Of a stretch of DNA of 64,000 bases, positions 23,541 to 34,841 are shown piece after piece. Within the stretch, counting starts at the first letter, position 1. Each line of letters opens with the position of its first letter. The notes below the pieces were generated by a model. It searched no databases, was not told the origin of the DNA, and saw only the letters and a program-made list of their open reading frames with translations. The DNA is from Rana temporaria. Taxonomy: Eukaryota; Chordata; Amphibia; Anura; Ranidae. Both the position numbers and the translations under genes were made by a program. Where the stretch lies: NCBI RefSeq assembly GCF_905171775.1, contig NC_053491.1:107456682-107520681 (forward strand), read 5' to 3'.

Positions 23541-24293
23541 GCCTGTAAGAACAAGTAGAATGTGTCAGGAAAGGTTCTATCCGCTGGTAATATCTTTCAT
23601 TTGGCATGCAGTACTGAGATCCACCAGCAGGTGTCTCCTGGCAGTTTTTAACTGTCAGGGGAACTTCTCCCTGCTGGTGTTATGTCATCCTTGGGCCACA
23701 GTACTGGCGTCCACCAGTGGATGGATCCTGGCAGTGTGGAGCAGACAGCACCTTTTGCGCTCAGGTGTGACTTGAGGCCAATTACAGGCATTCCTATAAA
23801 TACCCAGCAAGTGCAAACATACCTGGCCCTGGTATCGTCCTTGTGCCCTGATCTGTACCTGCTGCCTGATTATCTGAACCTGTTCCTGAAATCTGCTACC
23901 TGAGTTACTGATACTGTCTCCCTGTCCTAACCATCCATCCTCTCCCTGTCCTGTGTTCCTTACCCCATCTGCTGATCTCCCTGTGTATGACCTTGGCCTG
24001 ACTAATGTTTATGTTTCTGGAATATCCCTTTGTCCATCTGCCGACCTGCTGTGTATGACCCTGGCCTGGCTATTGTTTATGATTCTGGCATTTCCCATTT
24101 ATTGTACATATCTGTCTGTTGTTATTTGTGGGTCTCTGTCTGTTGGTTGGTTTGTTGCACTGTGTCATATTGGAGGTGGTTGTATTTATATTATTCACTT
24201 ACCTAAATAAATCATTATATTTTCACTTATATGTGTTTGGTGTTCCTCTGTTGCCAGCCACACAGTTCTGGTCACACCTGGTACATGACAGAA
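23541..24293. other. Gypsy LTR-like repetitive sequence
   Basis: Repeated CCTGCTGG, CACCAG and CCTGGC words, a TATAAATACC sequence near 23796, and a terminal GGTACATGACAGAATG resemble LTR-plus-leader sequence of vertebrate Ty3/Gypsy elements. The frames at 23953-24331 show no known motif. This is family resemblance only. Confidence 0.35.
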
Positions 24294-24801
24294 TGATCTT
24301 ACTAGATACTGTTTACTTTGAGCAGTATTAAGTGGGCTCCATGCTGATTAAGATGGTGGATGTGCATACATGTGGTTGGGTGGGGGGGGCAGTGTACATG
24401 CCTCAAGTGGATGGGGTGTGTGCACTTCTCCCCCCTTCCCTCCTGTGAGTTCCCTCCCCTTTACTGTTGTCATTTCCTGTAATGTCATTTTGTATTGAGG
24501 AAGTGATTGGCTGTTGGGGGCCATGGCTTCCTGTTTGTCATTTCTTTTGTTTCCGATGAATGAAAAAAACAAGTGTCTGTGCTTCAGGGACAGACATTTG
24601 AGACTCCAGCTTGAAGCAGCATTGTTTCTGATTCTACCTGGTGCCATTGAAGTACTTAAATGTCTTTGTACCAAAGAGCTTGATACAGACGTGCTTTTAA
24701 GCACAAAGGAATTGTTTTGTGCTTTGTTTGCATTTAGACGCTGGAAGTGCACATGGCGTGGTGTGGATTTGCGTAGAAAGCCCAAGGGAATTTTCCTGAC
24801 A
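24294..24801 (+). repeat. Direct repeat copy 2, candidate 3' LTR
   Basis: This 508-base block begins TGATCTTACTAG and ends TTCCTGACA. It aligns end to end with 16370-16869, and the two diverge abruptly after the final CA. Substitutions and short indels indicate an old duplication. Confidence 0.55.
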
Positions 24802-25142
24802 ACACAAAATAGTCAGTTTTCCGCATCTGAGTCACCTGAGTCTAAGGAACCTCAGGCTTAAGGTTTTTTCAGGTCCAGAGGGGCCTAGTGAAGTCACTGC
24901 CTGGGATGGTTCACATTGATTAAATTTACCACTTCCTGAACCAATAAGTCCCTGAAAGCACCCCTGGGTTCATGCCATTTGTGTAAGGGGCCCACACTGA
25001 CAGTCATATAGCAAAGCCCTATCCTGTCCACACAGGAAAACTCTCAGGTCTAGGTCCCTCAGAGGGAAATGATCTAGACCAGAAACTGAATTCCCTCACT
25101 TTCCCTCAATTTTCCTTACTTGTCTCCATTCATTGGGCCCTA

Positions 25143-25490
25143 AACTCATATCAGGTATCTGCATATGTTGACTTGGCTTCTGAATTGAGAATTACTTTCA
25201 TTCCCTTGGTGATGCCCCTCTCAGTATCTGCAGTCGATGGCTTAACCTTGGCCTTAGGAACCCTATGGTTTAGAACTACCCCCATAACTATGCATGTCGG
25301 TGTTCTTCATCGTGAGAATTTACGCTTTCTGATCCATCCTAAGTCTTTTAGTCCCATCATTCTTTGACTGCCGTAGTTACAAAAGCATTCACCTTATCTA
25401 GATTTGAACTCTTGTCAGGTGTTGTCATTGGGGTCACAATGCAATCAAAATTGTCTCCCTAAGGTGCTCCCACCATGGCAGAAGTCACCA
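25143..25490 (+). pseudogene. Ty3/Gypsy protease-region fragment
   Basis: Plus-strand translation gives a retropepsin-like region of the Ty3/Gypsy type: a VDLAS sequence where the active-site D-S-G would stand, then a conserved-looking SAVDGLTLALGT stretch, a hydrophobic beta-rich segment, and SPIIL followed by a LPWLQKHSPYLDL-like stretch broken by stops. The catalytic triplet is already lost and a stop lies at 25367. Confidence 0.65.
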
Positions 25491-26055
25491 CCTCTGCGGT
25501 TACTGACGGATGATAGGATTGACATTATCTGTCTTTCCAAGATGTTTTTTGTAATAAAGCTTCTCTCTTGCCTACTCCTACTGTAAGCCCCCTTCCGGTG
25601 CTGTCCACCTCTAGTTTATTACTCTCTTTGCTGCCTAAACCATTAGTTCCCTTACTTACTGTAAAGCTCAAAGCTCCAAATTGGCTACCATCTGGACTGG
25701 TGGAGGCCTCAACATCTGTGAACTCTGTACCATCTGAGATCCTAGCTTTGTGCATCCTATCTGCTGGGACCCAAGTGTCCTTACTCCCATCAGCTGCTTT
25801 GGACACAGCCATGGTTTCCACATTAGTAGCTTTAGTGTCTACCTACCCCAGGTCCCTATTCAGCACAGCCTGTCATGCCCACTGTATGAATTAAAGCCTA
25901 TACACCTATTCCCTTACCTTTCCAAACCACCTCTACTCCCACTCCCGTGTCCTCTATGCCAGCCTCCTCACCAGATCCTTCATCTTGGTTGCTGGGGTCT
26001 TCTCTAGCACAAGCACCTGATCTATCTTCTCCCATTCTTGCTCCTAGGGTGGTAG
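25491..26055. other. Unassigned stretch in Gypsy remnant
   Basis: An open frame at 25568-25894 is rich in serine, leucine and proline but shows no known motif. Reverse transcriptase and RNase H sequences would be expected here in an intact Gypsy pol and are absent. Confidence 0.4.
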
Positions 26056-26059
26056 ATGT

Positions 26060-26480
26060 TTCCAAGAACTTACATTTGGCAGCTTCCAAGTACAAAGTAG
26101 CTGCAAACCGTCAATGCTGTGTGAGTACCAAATCTCTACCTGGCGTCAATGTCTGGCGGTCTACTAAGAATATCTGTCTCCGAGTACCCTCTATAAAATG
26201 TGCTTCTTATTTTATTGGCCCCTTTACAGTCCCCTGCCAGGTTATTCCTGTGGCTGTCAAGCTCCATCTCTGTTCATATTTAAGGATCCCTACTGTCTTC
26301 CATGTTTCTCTCTTGAGACTGTGCATCCTCAAAAGGTTTTTCCCATTCTCTTCTTCATCCTTCTCTAGCTGTCAATCCTACAGATCAGTATGAAGTCGAG
26401 CACATCTTGGATTCTAAATCTTTACTTTACCTGTCAACATTCTGGAACGTTGGGCAATCTGCCTTGTTCGCCTTCACTGG
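26060..26480 (+). pseudogene. Ty3/Gypsy integrase C-terminus and chromodomain fragment
   Basis: The frame ending at 26393 reads through VWRSTKNICLRVPS, FIGPF and RIPTVFHVSLLR, which match the C-terminal GPF/Y-type domain of Gypsy integrases. A following stretch with DQYEVEHILDSK resembles the start of a chromodomain. The protein lacks the catalytic integrase core. Together with 25143-25490 it looks like one pol gene with a large internal deletion. Confidence 0.7.
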
Positions 26481-26499
26481 TCAAATCAGCTGAGGAGAA

Positions 26500-26990
26500 T
26501 CCTGGTAGGTGTCCAGTCAGACGGTGCAATGGCTGTGGTGTATAGCAATCACCAGGAATATACCAGGAGGCATGTCTTTCCATTAGAGGTGAATCTCATT
26601 CTTTCCATCCTATCCTAGGCAGAGCTCCATGTCTATGCTCTATCTGCAGTTCATATTCCAAGGATAGAAAATTGGCAGGCAGACAACCTCAGGCATTGGT
26701 AATTGTCTCTGGGTGAATGGTCTCTCCATCTGGAGGGGTTCAGAGCACTCTGTTGACAATGGGGCATGCCAGATGTGGATCTGATAAAATACAGGTTTAG
26801 TGCGAAGCTGGACAGGTTTGTCTCCAGGACCAGGGATCCTCAAGCATTGCAGTAGATGCACTGGTGACGCTGGGGGACCACTTCTCTGTGATTTATGCCT
26901 CTTCTCCTATACAGCTTATCCCACACCTGTTACCCAGATTGCAATTGGAAATTATACTGGTAGTTCTAGTAGCACCACCTTGACCCAGGA
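26500..26990 (+). pseudogene. DIRS-like retrotransposon RNase H region fragment
   Basis: Plus-strand translation with stops shows HIPRIENWQADNL, GEWSLHLEGF, WGMPDVDL and KLDRFVSRTRDPQA. This order of blocks is typical of the end of the reverse transcriptase/RNase H region in DIRS elements, which use a tyrosine recombinase instead of an integrase. No recombinase domain is recognisable downstream. Stops and frame changes make it a relic. Confidence 0.7.
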
Positions 26991-27735
26991 GAACCTGATA
27001 TGCAGACATAAAAGATATGTCAGAGGGTCCAAGGTTCCATTATTTAACCTTCTTTACGGTGGCTGGATTGAAAAATGTGGGGAGTGTGGTAATGTTGAAG
27101 GCAGTCATTCCCACACTCTTGAAGTTAAAGAAGGCTAGGAAAATTTACCATCGGACCTGTGTATATTCTATGTATCATGGTGTGAGGCTAGGAAGCTGCG
27201 TCCTTGCAAGTATGTTGTGGGGCGATTTTTAGCTTTCCTCTAATCTGAAGTAGATATGATGCTGGCCTTGGGTACCAACAAGGGAAAGCCTGATTGCTCC
27301 CCTCTCTTGGGTGCATGTCCTTTTTCCGCACAGGACTTAATTTGGGTGTTGTCAGTTTTACAGAGACAACCTTTTGAGCTGGTTCGTGACCTTCTATTAT
27401 TTTTTTTCCTTGGAAGTTTGTGTTCTTGGTTACTAGTACAGCAAGAAGAGTGGTATGGTGGGAAGTCTTTTCTTGCAAATAACAGTTTTTTGATACTCTG
27501 ATCTGATGGGGTGGTTCTTCCGCCTCAGCGGCTGTTTTTGCTGAATCTTAATCAGAACATAGATTGCCTTCTTTATTTCCTAGGCCCCAGTCACTGGGAG
27601 ACAAAGCCCTTCACACATTAAATATTGTTTTGACTGTAAAGACGCATTTGAAAATGTCTTCTGCAATCAGGCAACTGGATTCATTGTACAAAAAGTGGGT
27701 TAATTCGGCGCACTCTGGGTGAGGTTCAGTAGAAC

Positions 27736-27739
<4 letters not shown>
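26991..27739. other. Unassigned sequence
   Basis: No family was recognised. This could include decayed DIRS sequence, but I cannot align any motif. Confidence 0.35.

Positions 27740-27784
<45 letters not shown>
27740..27784. repeat. (TA)n microsatellite
   Basis: An uninterrupted AT dinucleotide run of about 45 bases. Confidence 0.97.
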
Positions 27785-27791
<7 letters not shown>

Positions 27792-28045
27792 AAGGGATTC
27801 CTTCAGAATGTTAAAAGGGGGCAATGTTCAAGTTCATGACAATTAGTCCATATTAAGTGCTAAAAAGTGTTCGTATCAAAGAAGGCTGCCAGCTTGCAGG
27901 TAGAAGATACTCTGAAACATAGAAAACAAAGACAAAAGCAGCGCCTTCTAAGCATAGCAGTTAGACGGTTTAATAGAAAAATGACTTAAAAAAACACTCA
28001 CAAACAAGCGATAAAGATCAGCATTTCTAATAATATCATTACGTC

Positions 28046-28876
28046 ATACCATTGGGTCTCATTAGACGTAGTTTCCCTCTATACCTCTATTCCACACAAT
28101 GTTGGCCTACAGGCTACACAGTACAACCTTAATGAGGATCCACTACTCAATGCCCGGCAGGTACACTTTCTTCTAGATATGTTAGAATATTGTCTGACAC
28201 ACAATTATTTTGAAACCAACGGTGAGTTTTATATTTAAACTCAAGCAACAGCTATGGGGCAAAATTTGCCCCCAGCTTTGCGAACCTTACAATGGGCTAT
28301 TGGGAACATCTTTACATTTGTCAGAACAACCCCTACACATCACATTTGGTATTTTACAGTCGCTACATTGATGATGTAGTCATCATTTGGAATGGGCCTG
28401 ACACCTTAATCCCAGCATTTCTACAATATTGCAATACTAACACTATGGGCTTGTCCTTTACCGCAGTATCAGATGATAACAAACTTGTGTTTCTGAATCT
28501 AGAATTGTTTCACGATGATAATATTATTTGTGCTCAAAATTATACAAAACCTACCTTGGGCAACTCCTTTTTGCACTACAGGACTTGTCATTACCCACAT
28601 TGGGTGAATAACATCCCAAAGAGCCAATTTTGCCCACTAAGGCATAACTGTACTCATATACAGGATGATACCACCCACGGTCAGATACTTAAGATGAGAT
28701 TTAAAGAAAAAGGCTATCCAGACGAGATGGTTGAAGGAGCCTTCCAACACTATCTCCGTACAGATGTCAGGAGTGACAGGACTACGAAAACAGAGGACAA
28801 TACGCAACCAGTCGATTTTGTTACACAGTTCCATACCCAATTCAGAAAAATGGAAAGGATCTTGTTAAAACATTGA
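28046..28876 (+). pseudogene. Penelope-like reverse transcriptase, 5' truncated
   Basis: A first frame reads SLDVVSLYTSIPHN, the A-box region typical of Penelope-like RTs, and a frameshift lies near 28240. The frame 28292-28876 then gives the catalytic YIDDVVIIW (C box, YIDD at 28364-28375), a FLNLELF motif and a thumb region rich in H and W. The fingers domain and any GIY-YIG endonuclease are missing. The stop at 28876 comes before any endonuclease sequence. Confidence 0.88.
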
Positions 28877-28959
28877 TCTATATTGAGTGAGGACCCCCAC
28901 CTTCCCCCTGGCGGAGGGGAGGAGATTAATATACATCTTACCCCATTTGCCATAGTGTT

Positions 28960-29440
28960 TTGCAATAGTTTTTATTTGTATTTTTATGCAAAAACAAAGA
29001 GATAGTGGAGTCGGGACTTTAGATGAGGCATAAAGGTGTAATGAATAGAATATACAATTTTTTTAATTTAATAACACATGATTAGTTAGGGAACATGATT
29101 AATGACATACAAACATAATAAATAAATACATCAAGGACTGATCAATAAATAAATAAGATACATGGTCAACATGTGCAACAATAAATGAACGATGATATAA
29201 GTTTATGTAGAGCATCCAAGGATGTGTACTCTATGCATTTCGTGGGCGCCTGACACTCATCAGGAGTTTGGATGTATGAAGAGTAATCTAAAATGAGATA
29301 AATATAAAGATTTGTAATGGTAATTTCTGGGCATCCGCTACTCCCCATGGACAACCCCAAAAAAAAGGAAAATAAAAAGGAAAAAATAAAAATAATAAAG
29401 GTAAAGGTCTTAGTATAGCTTGCCACAAGGCCAGTGTGCT
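28960..29440 (-). mobile_element. Second Penelope-like tail, opposite orientation
   Basis: Read on the minus strand, CTCCTGATGAGTGTCAGGCG followed by CCCACGAAATGCATAG (about 29228-29270) is the characteristic tail word of Penelope-like elements. It sits inside the plus-strand element, so it is either a nested insertion or an internal inversion. Confidence 0.5.
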
Positions 29441-30265
29441 AATTCCATGAGGGGAGACGCAGGAGATGCAGCCCCGGGTATAGAATCCTGCCTGGGTTGA
29501 GGCGGGAGATCCATAAATCAGGATGAAAAAGGGGGGTCGTGGGGGGCAGACCTATCAATCACTGCCATTCATCATGCCGAGGGGGTGTGTTGATTAAGTG
29601 GTTAGCCAAGTCTGTATGAAAGTGAAAAGATAAATGAAAATAACTGGTGAATGAAGGTGAAAATGTAGTGACGTGTGAAGAAAAGTATTATTTGTATTTT
29701 TAGTAATTATTTCTAGTAAGTGATTTTATTAAGCCAATTCCGTCAGCATTAGCATCTCCATGGTTACCTTTCCAGCCAGTCATGTAGCACCTAGTTTAGC
29801 ATAATAACCCTCTCCAAATATGACGCCAAGCAGAGCCTGAGGAAGAAGCATACTTGTTTTGAACGTGCGCACCTCCCCACTGACCCTGTACCCAGAAGTG
29901 ACGACATCCCTGCTGTGTTCCTGTGTTTCACTGTCTTCTGTCCCAGAGAGCGCTGGGTTCCACCACCGTTACTGGACTAAGTGAGGACACACGGACACCC
30001 CAGCCACCGACATCAGGCACCGGGCAACCCCCGGCACAGTGCGGATGATGATACTATTAGAAATGCTGATCTTTATCATTTGGGAGTGTTTTTATTAAGT
30101 ATTTTTTCTATTAAACTGTCTAACTGCTATGCTTATAAAGGTGGTGCTTTTGTCTTTGTTTTCTTTGGATTCATTGTTTATCCTTCCTGAAGGTCTTAGG
30201 AAGGGTTAGGCGGTTACTAATTCGACCATTTCACGGCAGATTGGTCAACTTATTGCAACCACCTA

Positions 30266-30978
30266 CAGTGCATTCGGAAAGTATTTACAGCGCTTCAATT
30301 TTTCCACATTTTGTTATGTTACAGCCTTATTCCAAAATAAATCAAATTCATTATTTTCCTCAAAATTCTACAAACAATACCCCATAATGACAACTTGAAA
30401 GAAGTTTGTTTAAAATCTTTGCACATTTATTAAAATTAAAATACGAAAAAAATCACATGTACATATGTATTCACAGCCTGTGCCATGACGCTCAAAATTG
30501 ATGCATCCTGTTTCCACTTATCATCCTTGAGATGTTTCTACAACTTGATTGGAATCCACCTGTGGTAAATTCAGTTGATTGGACATGATTTGGAAAGGAA
30601 CACACCTGTCTATATAAGGTCACACAGTTAACAGTGTATGTCAGAGCACAAACCAAGCCATGAAGTTCAAGGAATTGTCTGTAGACCTCCGAGACAGGAT
30701 TGTATTGAGACACAGATCTGGGGAAGGGTACAGAAAAACTTCTGCATCATTAAAGGTCCTAATGAGCACAGTTGCCTACATCAGCATTCGGGGGAGAAGG
30801 GCCTTAGTCAGAGAGATGATCAAGAACCCGATGGGCACTCTGACAGAGCTCCAGCGTTTCTCTGTGGAGAGAGGAGAACCTTCCAGAAGAACAACCTTGT
30901 CTAAAGCACTCAACCAATCAGGCCTGTATGGTAGAGTGGCCAGACTGGAAACTACTTCTCAGTAAAAGGCACATGACA
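30266..30978 (+). mobile_element. Truncated Tc1-like transposon
   Basis: A TA at 30264-30265 precedes CAGTGCATTCGGAAAGTATT, a standard Tc1-like left terminus. The element runs through its 5' region into the transposase start and stops abruptly near 30978, with no right terminal repeat. Confidence 0.88.
30660..30978 (+). pseudogene. Tc1-like transposase N-terminal fragment
   Basis: The frame starts MKFKELSVDLRDRIVLRHRS with the N-terminal helix-turn-helix domain (GEGYRKTSASLKVLMSTVAY), continues through a second DNA-binding segment (TLTELQRF, PSRRTTLSKAL), and ends after LYGRVARLETTSQ. The DDE domain is absent. Confidence 0.88.
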
Positions 30979-31579
30979 TCGCTTCTCAGTAAAGAGGTTC
31001 TCAGTAAAGAGGTGGTGGGGGGACAGCTGCAGCATCGGTCTGATGCTCCATCCATATAGGTAACTATAAATATAAAAACAAAAAACAAACCCATACTTCA
31101 CTTTTAAAGCTTTACCTTTGATGCAAATCCTCACATCTAGGTGGATTAATCCGATGCTGTATCTGGATAAGCCAGCTCTGTGATCCCTGTGATTCTTGCC
31201 GACCCCTGCTGCCTCGTGTGGAGCACTTGGAGACACAGTTGGGGGATCCCAGTGTGTCCATCTGCCTGGCGCCGGCTGGATTGGGGACACAGTGATAAGA
31301 GGCATCTGCTGTAAGCTATAAATGACTGTTATATAGCACTGATCTCAACAGGAGTAAAAGTATATGAGACGCTTATCGGTAGTCTCCTGGGACTCTTTGT
31401 TGGGGAGAAATGAATTAAAGGGAAGGGAGGGGAAAGAGAAAAAGGGAAGAGGAAAATATATACAAAATAGAGACCTGTGATTTAATTGCCATCTGGGAAA
31501 AGGAAAATTCTCCCCCTTCCCTCCCTTTTTTTTCTGTGTTGTGTTTAAGAGGAGAGAAGGAATAAACAATATAATTGTG

Positions 31580-32570
31580 TCTCCCTAATATGCCCGGGGA
31601 ACTACCCTGTCACCTGCAAAATCCCTACAGTCGGCTCAAGTAGGATCTTCGGCGGTAAGAAAAAAATAAGGTGGTGCTCAAGGACTAGTTACGCCGGCTG
31701 CGGTATCAACAACATAAAGTACAAAAAAACGAATTCTAAAGGGACGGGGGGGGAGGGGTTTTGGGGGGACTGGAAAATTCAATGTGATAACAGCTGGTGC
31801 AAGCTCTCTTAACCCAGTTGTGTCGAGTATGGAAGGAGGTATGATAGGAAGTGAAGGAGAGCCCACACTGAGGGACCTTCTGCACGCTATGAACGCCTGC
31901 AAGGAAATGGTAACTGGTATGGATGTACAGTTGAAAAGTATTAAAGAAGAACTGGTCTCAAAGAGGGGAAAGTTAAGAGAGACAGAGGAAAGAACTGCTG
32001 TGCTGGAAGAGAGAGTAAGCGCAGCCAAAGATGCTCTGCTGCCGCTTAAACAAGAAGTTTTGGGATTGAAGAAACAAATAGATAGCCAGGCTGCAAAAAT
32101 CGATGAGTTGGAGAACAGGAATCGAAGAAGTAATATTAGAATAATAGGCATGCCTGAACGGAGCAGGAGCGGATCCGGTAGCATTTCTGGAGGGATGGAT
32201 TAGGGAGGAATTTGGGACTCCATCCCTTTCTTCTTTTTTTGTGTATTGAATGAGCCCACCGAGTCCCCTTTAAACCCCGACAGGGAAGTGATTACCCGAG
32301 ACCTTTACTTCTAAAAATGCTTAATTATAGTGATAGGGGGAGATTGTCTATAAAGGGTCAAAAATGTCATTGTATCAGGACTTCTCTCCGGACCTCCAGA
32401 GACAAAGAGCGGCCTTTAGGTTGGTTAAGCGAATTCTTCAGCAAAATAAGATGTCATATGCCCTGCTGTACCCTGCTCGCTTGCGAGTTACCACAACGGA
32501 TGGCGCACGTTTCTTTGATTCAGCAACAAATGTAGAAAAATGGCTTGAGGAAAATAAGAGAGTGACATAG
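31580..32570 (+). pseudogene. L1 ORF1-like protein remnant
   Basis: The first frame (from ATG 31590) is broken by stops. 31784-32203 encodes a long coiled coil (heptads through KLRETEERTAVLEERVSAAK) that runs into ENRNRRSNIRIIGMPE, the usual entry to the L1 RRM domain. 32364-32570 encodes the C-terminal domain (QRAAFRLVKRILQQ, YPARLRVTT, ATNVEKWLEE). ORF1 protein forms trimers that bind LINE RNA. Frameshifts near 32190-32360 separate the parts. Confidence 0.85.
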
Positions 32571-33149
32571 TATTTTTTGAACAGTATTTTGAACACCATA
32601 AGATAAGTAATCAACTGGACTAATGGGATTCCCCTTTTGTTTTTTTATTTTTTTGCTGTGTGATATACTTGCACTAGATAAAGTATTAGGAGAACACTAA
32701 TGGAACGGGGAAGGTTTGACGAATTTAAAGTTAATATTGGGTGTGGGTGCTATAGCACTTTAATGGTACATCCCCTGGAACAAGGGTTCAGGGGATGTAT
32801 GCGAGAGAGGAGAGGGAATGGGAGGAGTGAAGTGGTTATAGCCCCTAGGGTAGGCCCAGCTGGGCAGGTGAGGGGGGAGGGGGAGGGAGAAGGGATGGGG
32901 AGGAGGGTGGATGGGGGGGAGAGAGGGGGGAGCCATATCACAAATAAAAATTGGAATAAGGAATAATCACAAATATTGCTATTTAGGCAATATAGGTCTA
33001 TCAGAAGATGTAAAATTATCACTTTGGTGGATCGGGTAGGAATGGGTGCATTAAAAAAAAGAGAAAATTTTCTCTCTTTGCAGGGGAAAGCTACATAAGG
33101 GGGTAATGTATTATGACCCATCAGTCCTTAGTATATATAGAACTGATTC
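32571..33149. other. Spacer between ORF1 and ORF2, G-rich
   Basis: This holds no motif. A purine tract of GGGGGAGGGAGAAGGGATGG-like sequence spans about 32860-32930 on the plus strand, with several runs of three or more G that could form a G-quadruplex. Confidence 0.6.
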
Positions 33150-34360
33150 TTGTCTATGATAATGGCGAATAGGAATAATAAGGGTACATTGTTAATGACA
33201 TGGAATGTTTGTGGTTTGGGGGATAAGGTAAAAAGAAAGGCATTGTTTAAATATTTTGATAAAATGAAACCCCAGGTAATCTGTTTAGAGGAAACACATA
33301 TGCGGCCTGATACTGTCTATCTGTTAAACACACGTAAATACCCAAGGCAATACCATTCTACTCATACCTCTTGTTCTAGGGGAGTAAGTGTGTTGGTATC
33401 TAATAATGTGACTTTTGAGTGTGTCCAACAACAGATAGACGGCGAGGGTAGATATGTTTTTTTGTTATGTAAAATTAATGGTCTAGTGTGTATTATTGAT
33501 TCAATATATGTCCCTCCACCGTTTACAGCAGCCCCATTGAGGAAGTTGGCGCAAGTTATGGCTTTATCCCCGGATGTACCAGTATTAACGTTAGGTGACT
33601 TTAATAAAACTCTGGATAGGGGTCTGGATAGGATACCCTTTTCATCTAGAGTGGCGAGGCAGATAACTGGCAAGACAGCCTTTGCCTCCCTGTTATTAGA
33701 AATAGGACTCCATGACGTCTGGCGTGAGAGGCATACAGATGTTATTCATGCCATTCCACTACGCATGATGGACTCTCCCGTATCGATCTAGGCCTGGGGA
33801 ATGAAGGGCTAATGTTGCGGGTAATGGACTCGGCTTATGAGCCACGCCTATTATGCGATCACTCGCCATTTTGGGTACGGCTCGATGTCTCTGTGGCATC
33901 GGACCGCCCGTTATGGAAAGTGAATCCATACTGGCTGACCCTGTTTTCACCTTCAGATGGAACAGGGGATGCAGTGCGGGAGTTTCTACACTTTAATAGG
34001 GGGTCGGCCAGAGCAGTGATGGTGTGGGATACCCTTAAGGCATTTGTGAGGGGATGCTTGATAAAAGAGATCTCAGGTATTAAAACCTGTTCCAGGGAAT
34101 GGGAGAATAAGGTACGAGAGGAACTGAAAGCTAGAGAACAGGCCCTGGTAGCAGACCCCTTGCAAGCTAAACATGATTCTTGGATAGAGGCACAATCTAT
34201 GTATAATTCCGTTCTACTGTCTGCAGCAGAGAAGAGCAGATATTTCCAACAGCAAAGTTATTTTGAGGAAGGGGAAAGCATGGGTCAACTTCTAGCCTTA
34301 ATAGCTAGGGAACCACCGGGGTCGACTAACATTACAGCAATAAAGGGAAAAACCCTTTAG
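33150..34360 (+). pseudogene. L1 ORF2 part 1: AP-like endonuclease
   Basis: ATG at 33150 leads to MANRNNKGTLLMTWNVCGLG. This frame shows the endonuclease motifs TWNVCGLG (metal-binding Asn), CLEETHM (catalytic Glu) and LGDFNKTLD (Asp/Asn). A frameshift near 33790 moves the reading to 33812-34360, where CDHSPFWV carries the SDH-like Asp-His pair. The enzyme nicks target DNA to prime reverse transcription. The sequence ends at 34360, where the Harbinger MITE begins. Confidence 0.9.
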
Positions 34361-34838
34361 GCCCCGTACTCACAACCAAACATGTCTGCTGAAACTGGTC
34401 CGCAGACCAGTTTCAGCAGACATGTTTGGCCGTGTGTTGGCCTGAGCGGACCATTTTCGGGCGGATCGGACAGGTTTCCAGTGGACAACTGTTTCCTGGA
34501 AACCTGTCCGCCCGGACATGTACGGTCGTCTGTACAGACCTACCGTACATGTCCTGCCGCCCGCCATCCCTCGCATGCGTCGAATGACTTCGACGCATGC
34601 GTGGAAGCATTTTAAAGGCAGGCCGCCCACGTCGCCGCGTCATTGTCGTGGCGACACTGCGTCATTGACGCGGCGACACCGCGGACACGCCCCGCGTATT
34701 GTTTACGTGCGGACTTCTGTTCGATGGTGTGTATAGCCATCGAACAGAAGTCCCCGGGCAGTCCCCGGGCAGACATGTCCGATGAAAATGGTCCGCGGAC
34801 CGGTTTCATCGAACATGTTTGATCGTGAGTACTCGGCC
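34360..34838. mobile_element. Harbinger-like MITE, copy 2 (in L1 ORF2)
   Basis: The 3-base duplication TTA (34357-34359 and 34839-34841) flanks GGCC...GGCC termini. The left hairpin has 30-base arms (34371-34400 and 34405-34434, two mismatches). A perfect 17-base-arm hairpin at 34711-34753 has loop TGTGTATAG. A GCATGCGTCGAA palindrome lies near 34574-34603. Its arm sequences differ from copy 1 although the architecture is the same. Confidence 0.9.
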
Positions 34839-34841
34839 TTA

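Larger units (their letters stand above)
27921..30164 (+). mobile_element. Penelope-like element with inverted terminal arms
   Basis: A 119-base arm at 27921-28039 is the reverse complement, with few changes, of the 3' terminal arm at 30048-30164. Between them lies a 5'-truncated reverse transcriptase (from 28046) and a noncoding 3' part. The 3' part includes CCTGAGGAAGAAGC near 29837, the kind of tail sequence found in vertebrate Penelope-like elements. Inverted terminal copies are known for this class. Confidence 0.8.

Noticed and set aside
25568..25894. 108-codon frame in the Gypsy region
   Set aside because: No motif, a matching open frame on the opposite strand, and low-complexity S/L/P composition.
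29166..29426. Hydrophobic minus-strand frame
   Set aside because: It reads an A-rich Penelope-like tail as phenylalanine and isoleucine. No start context or motif supports a gene.
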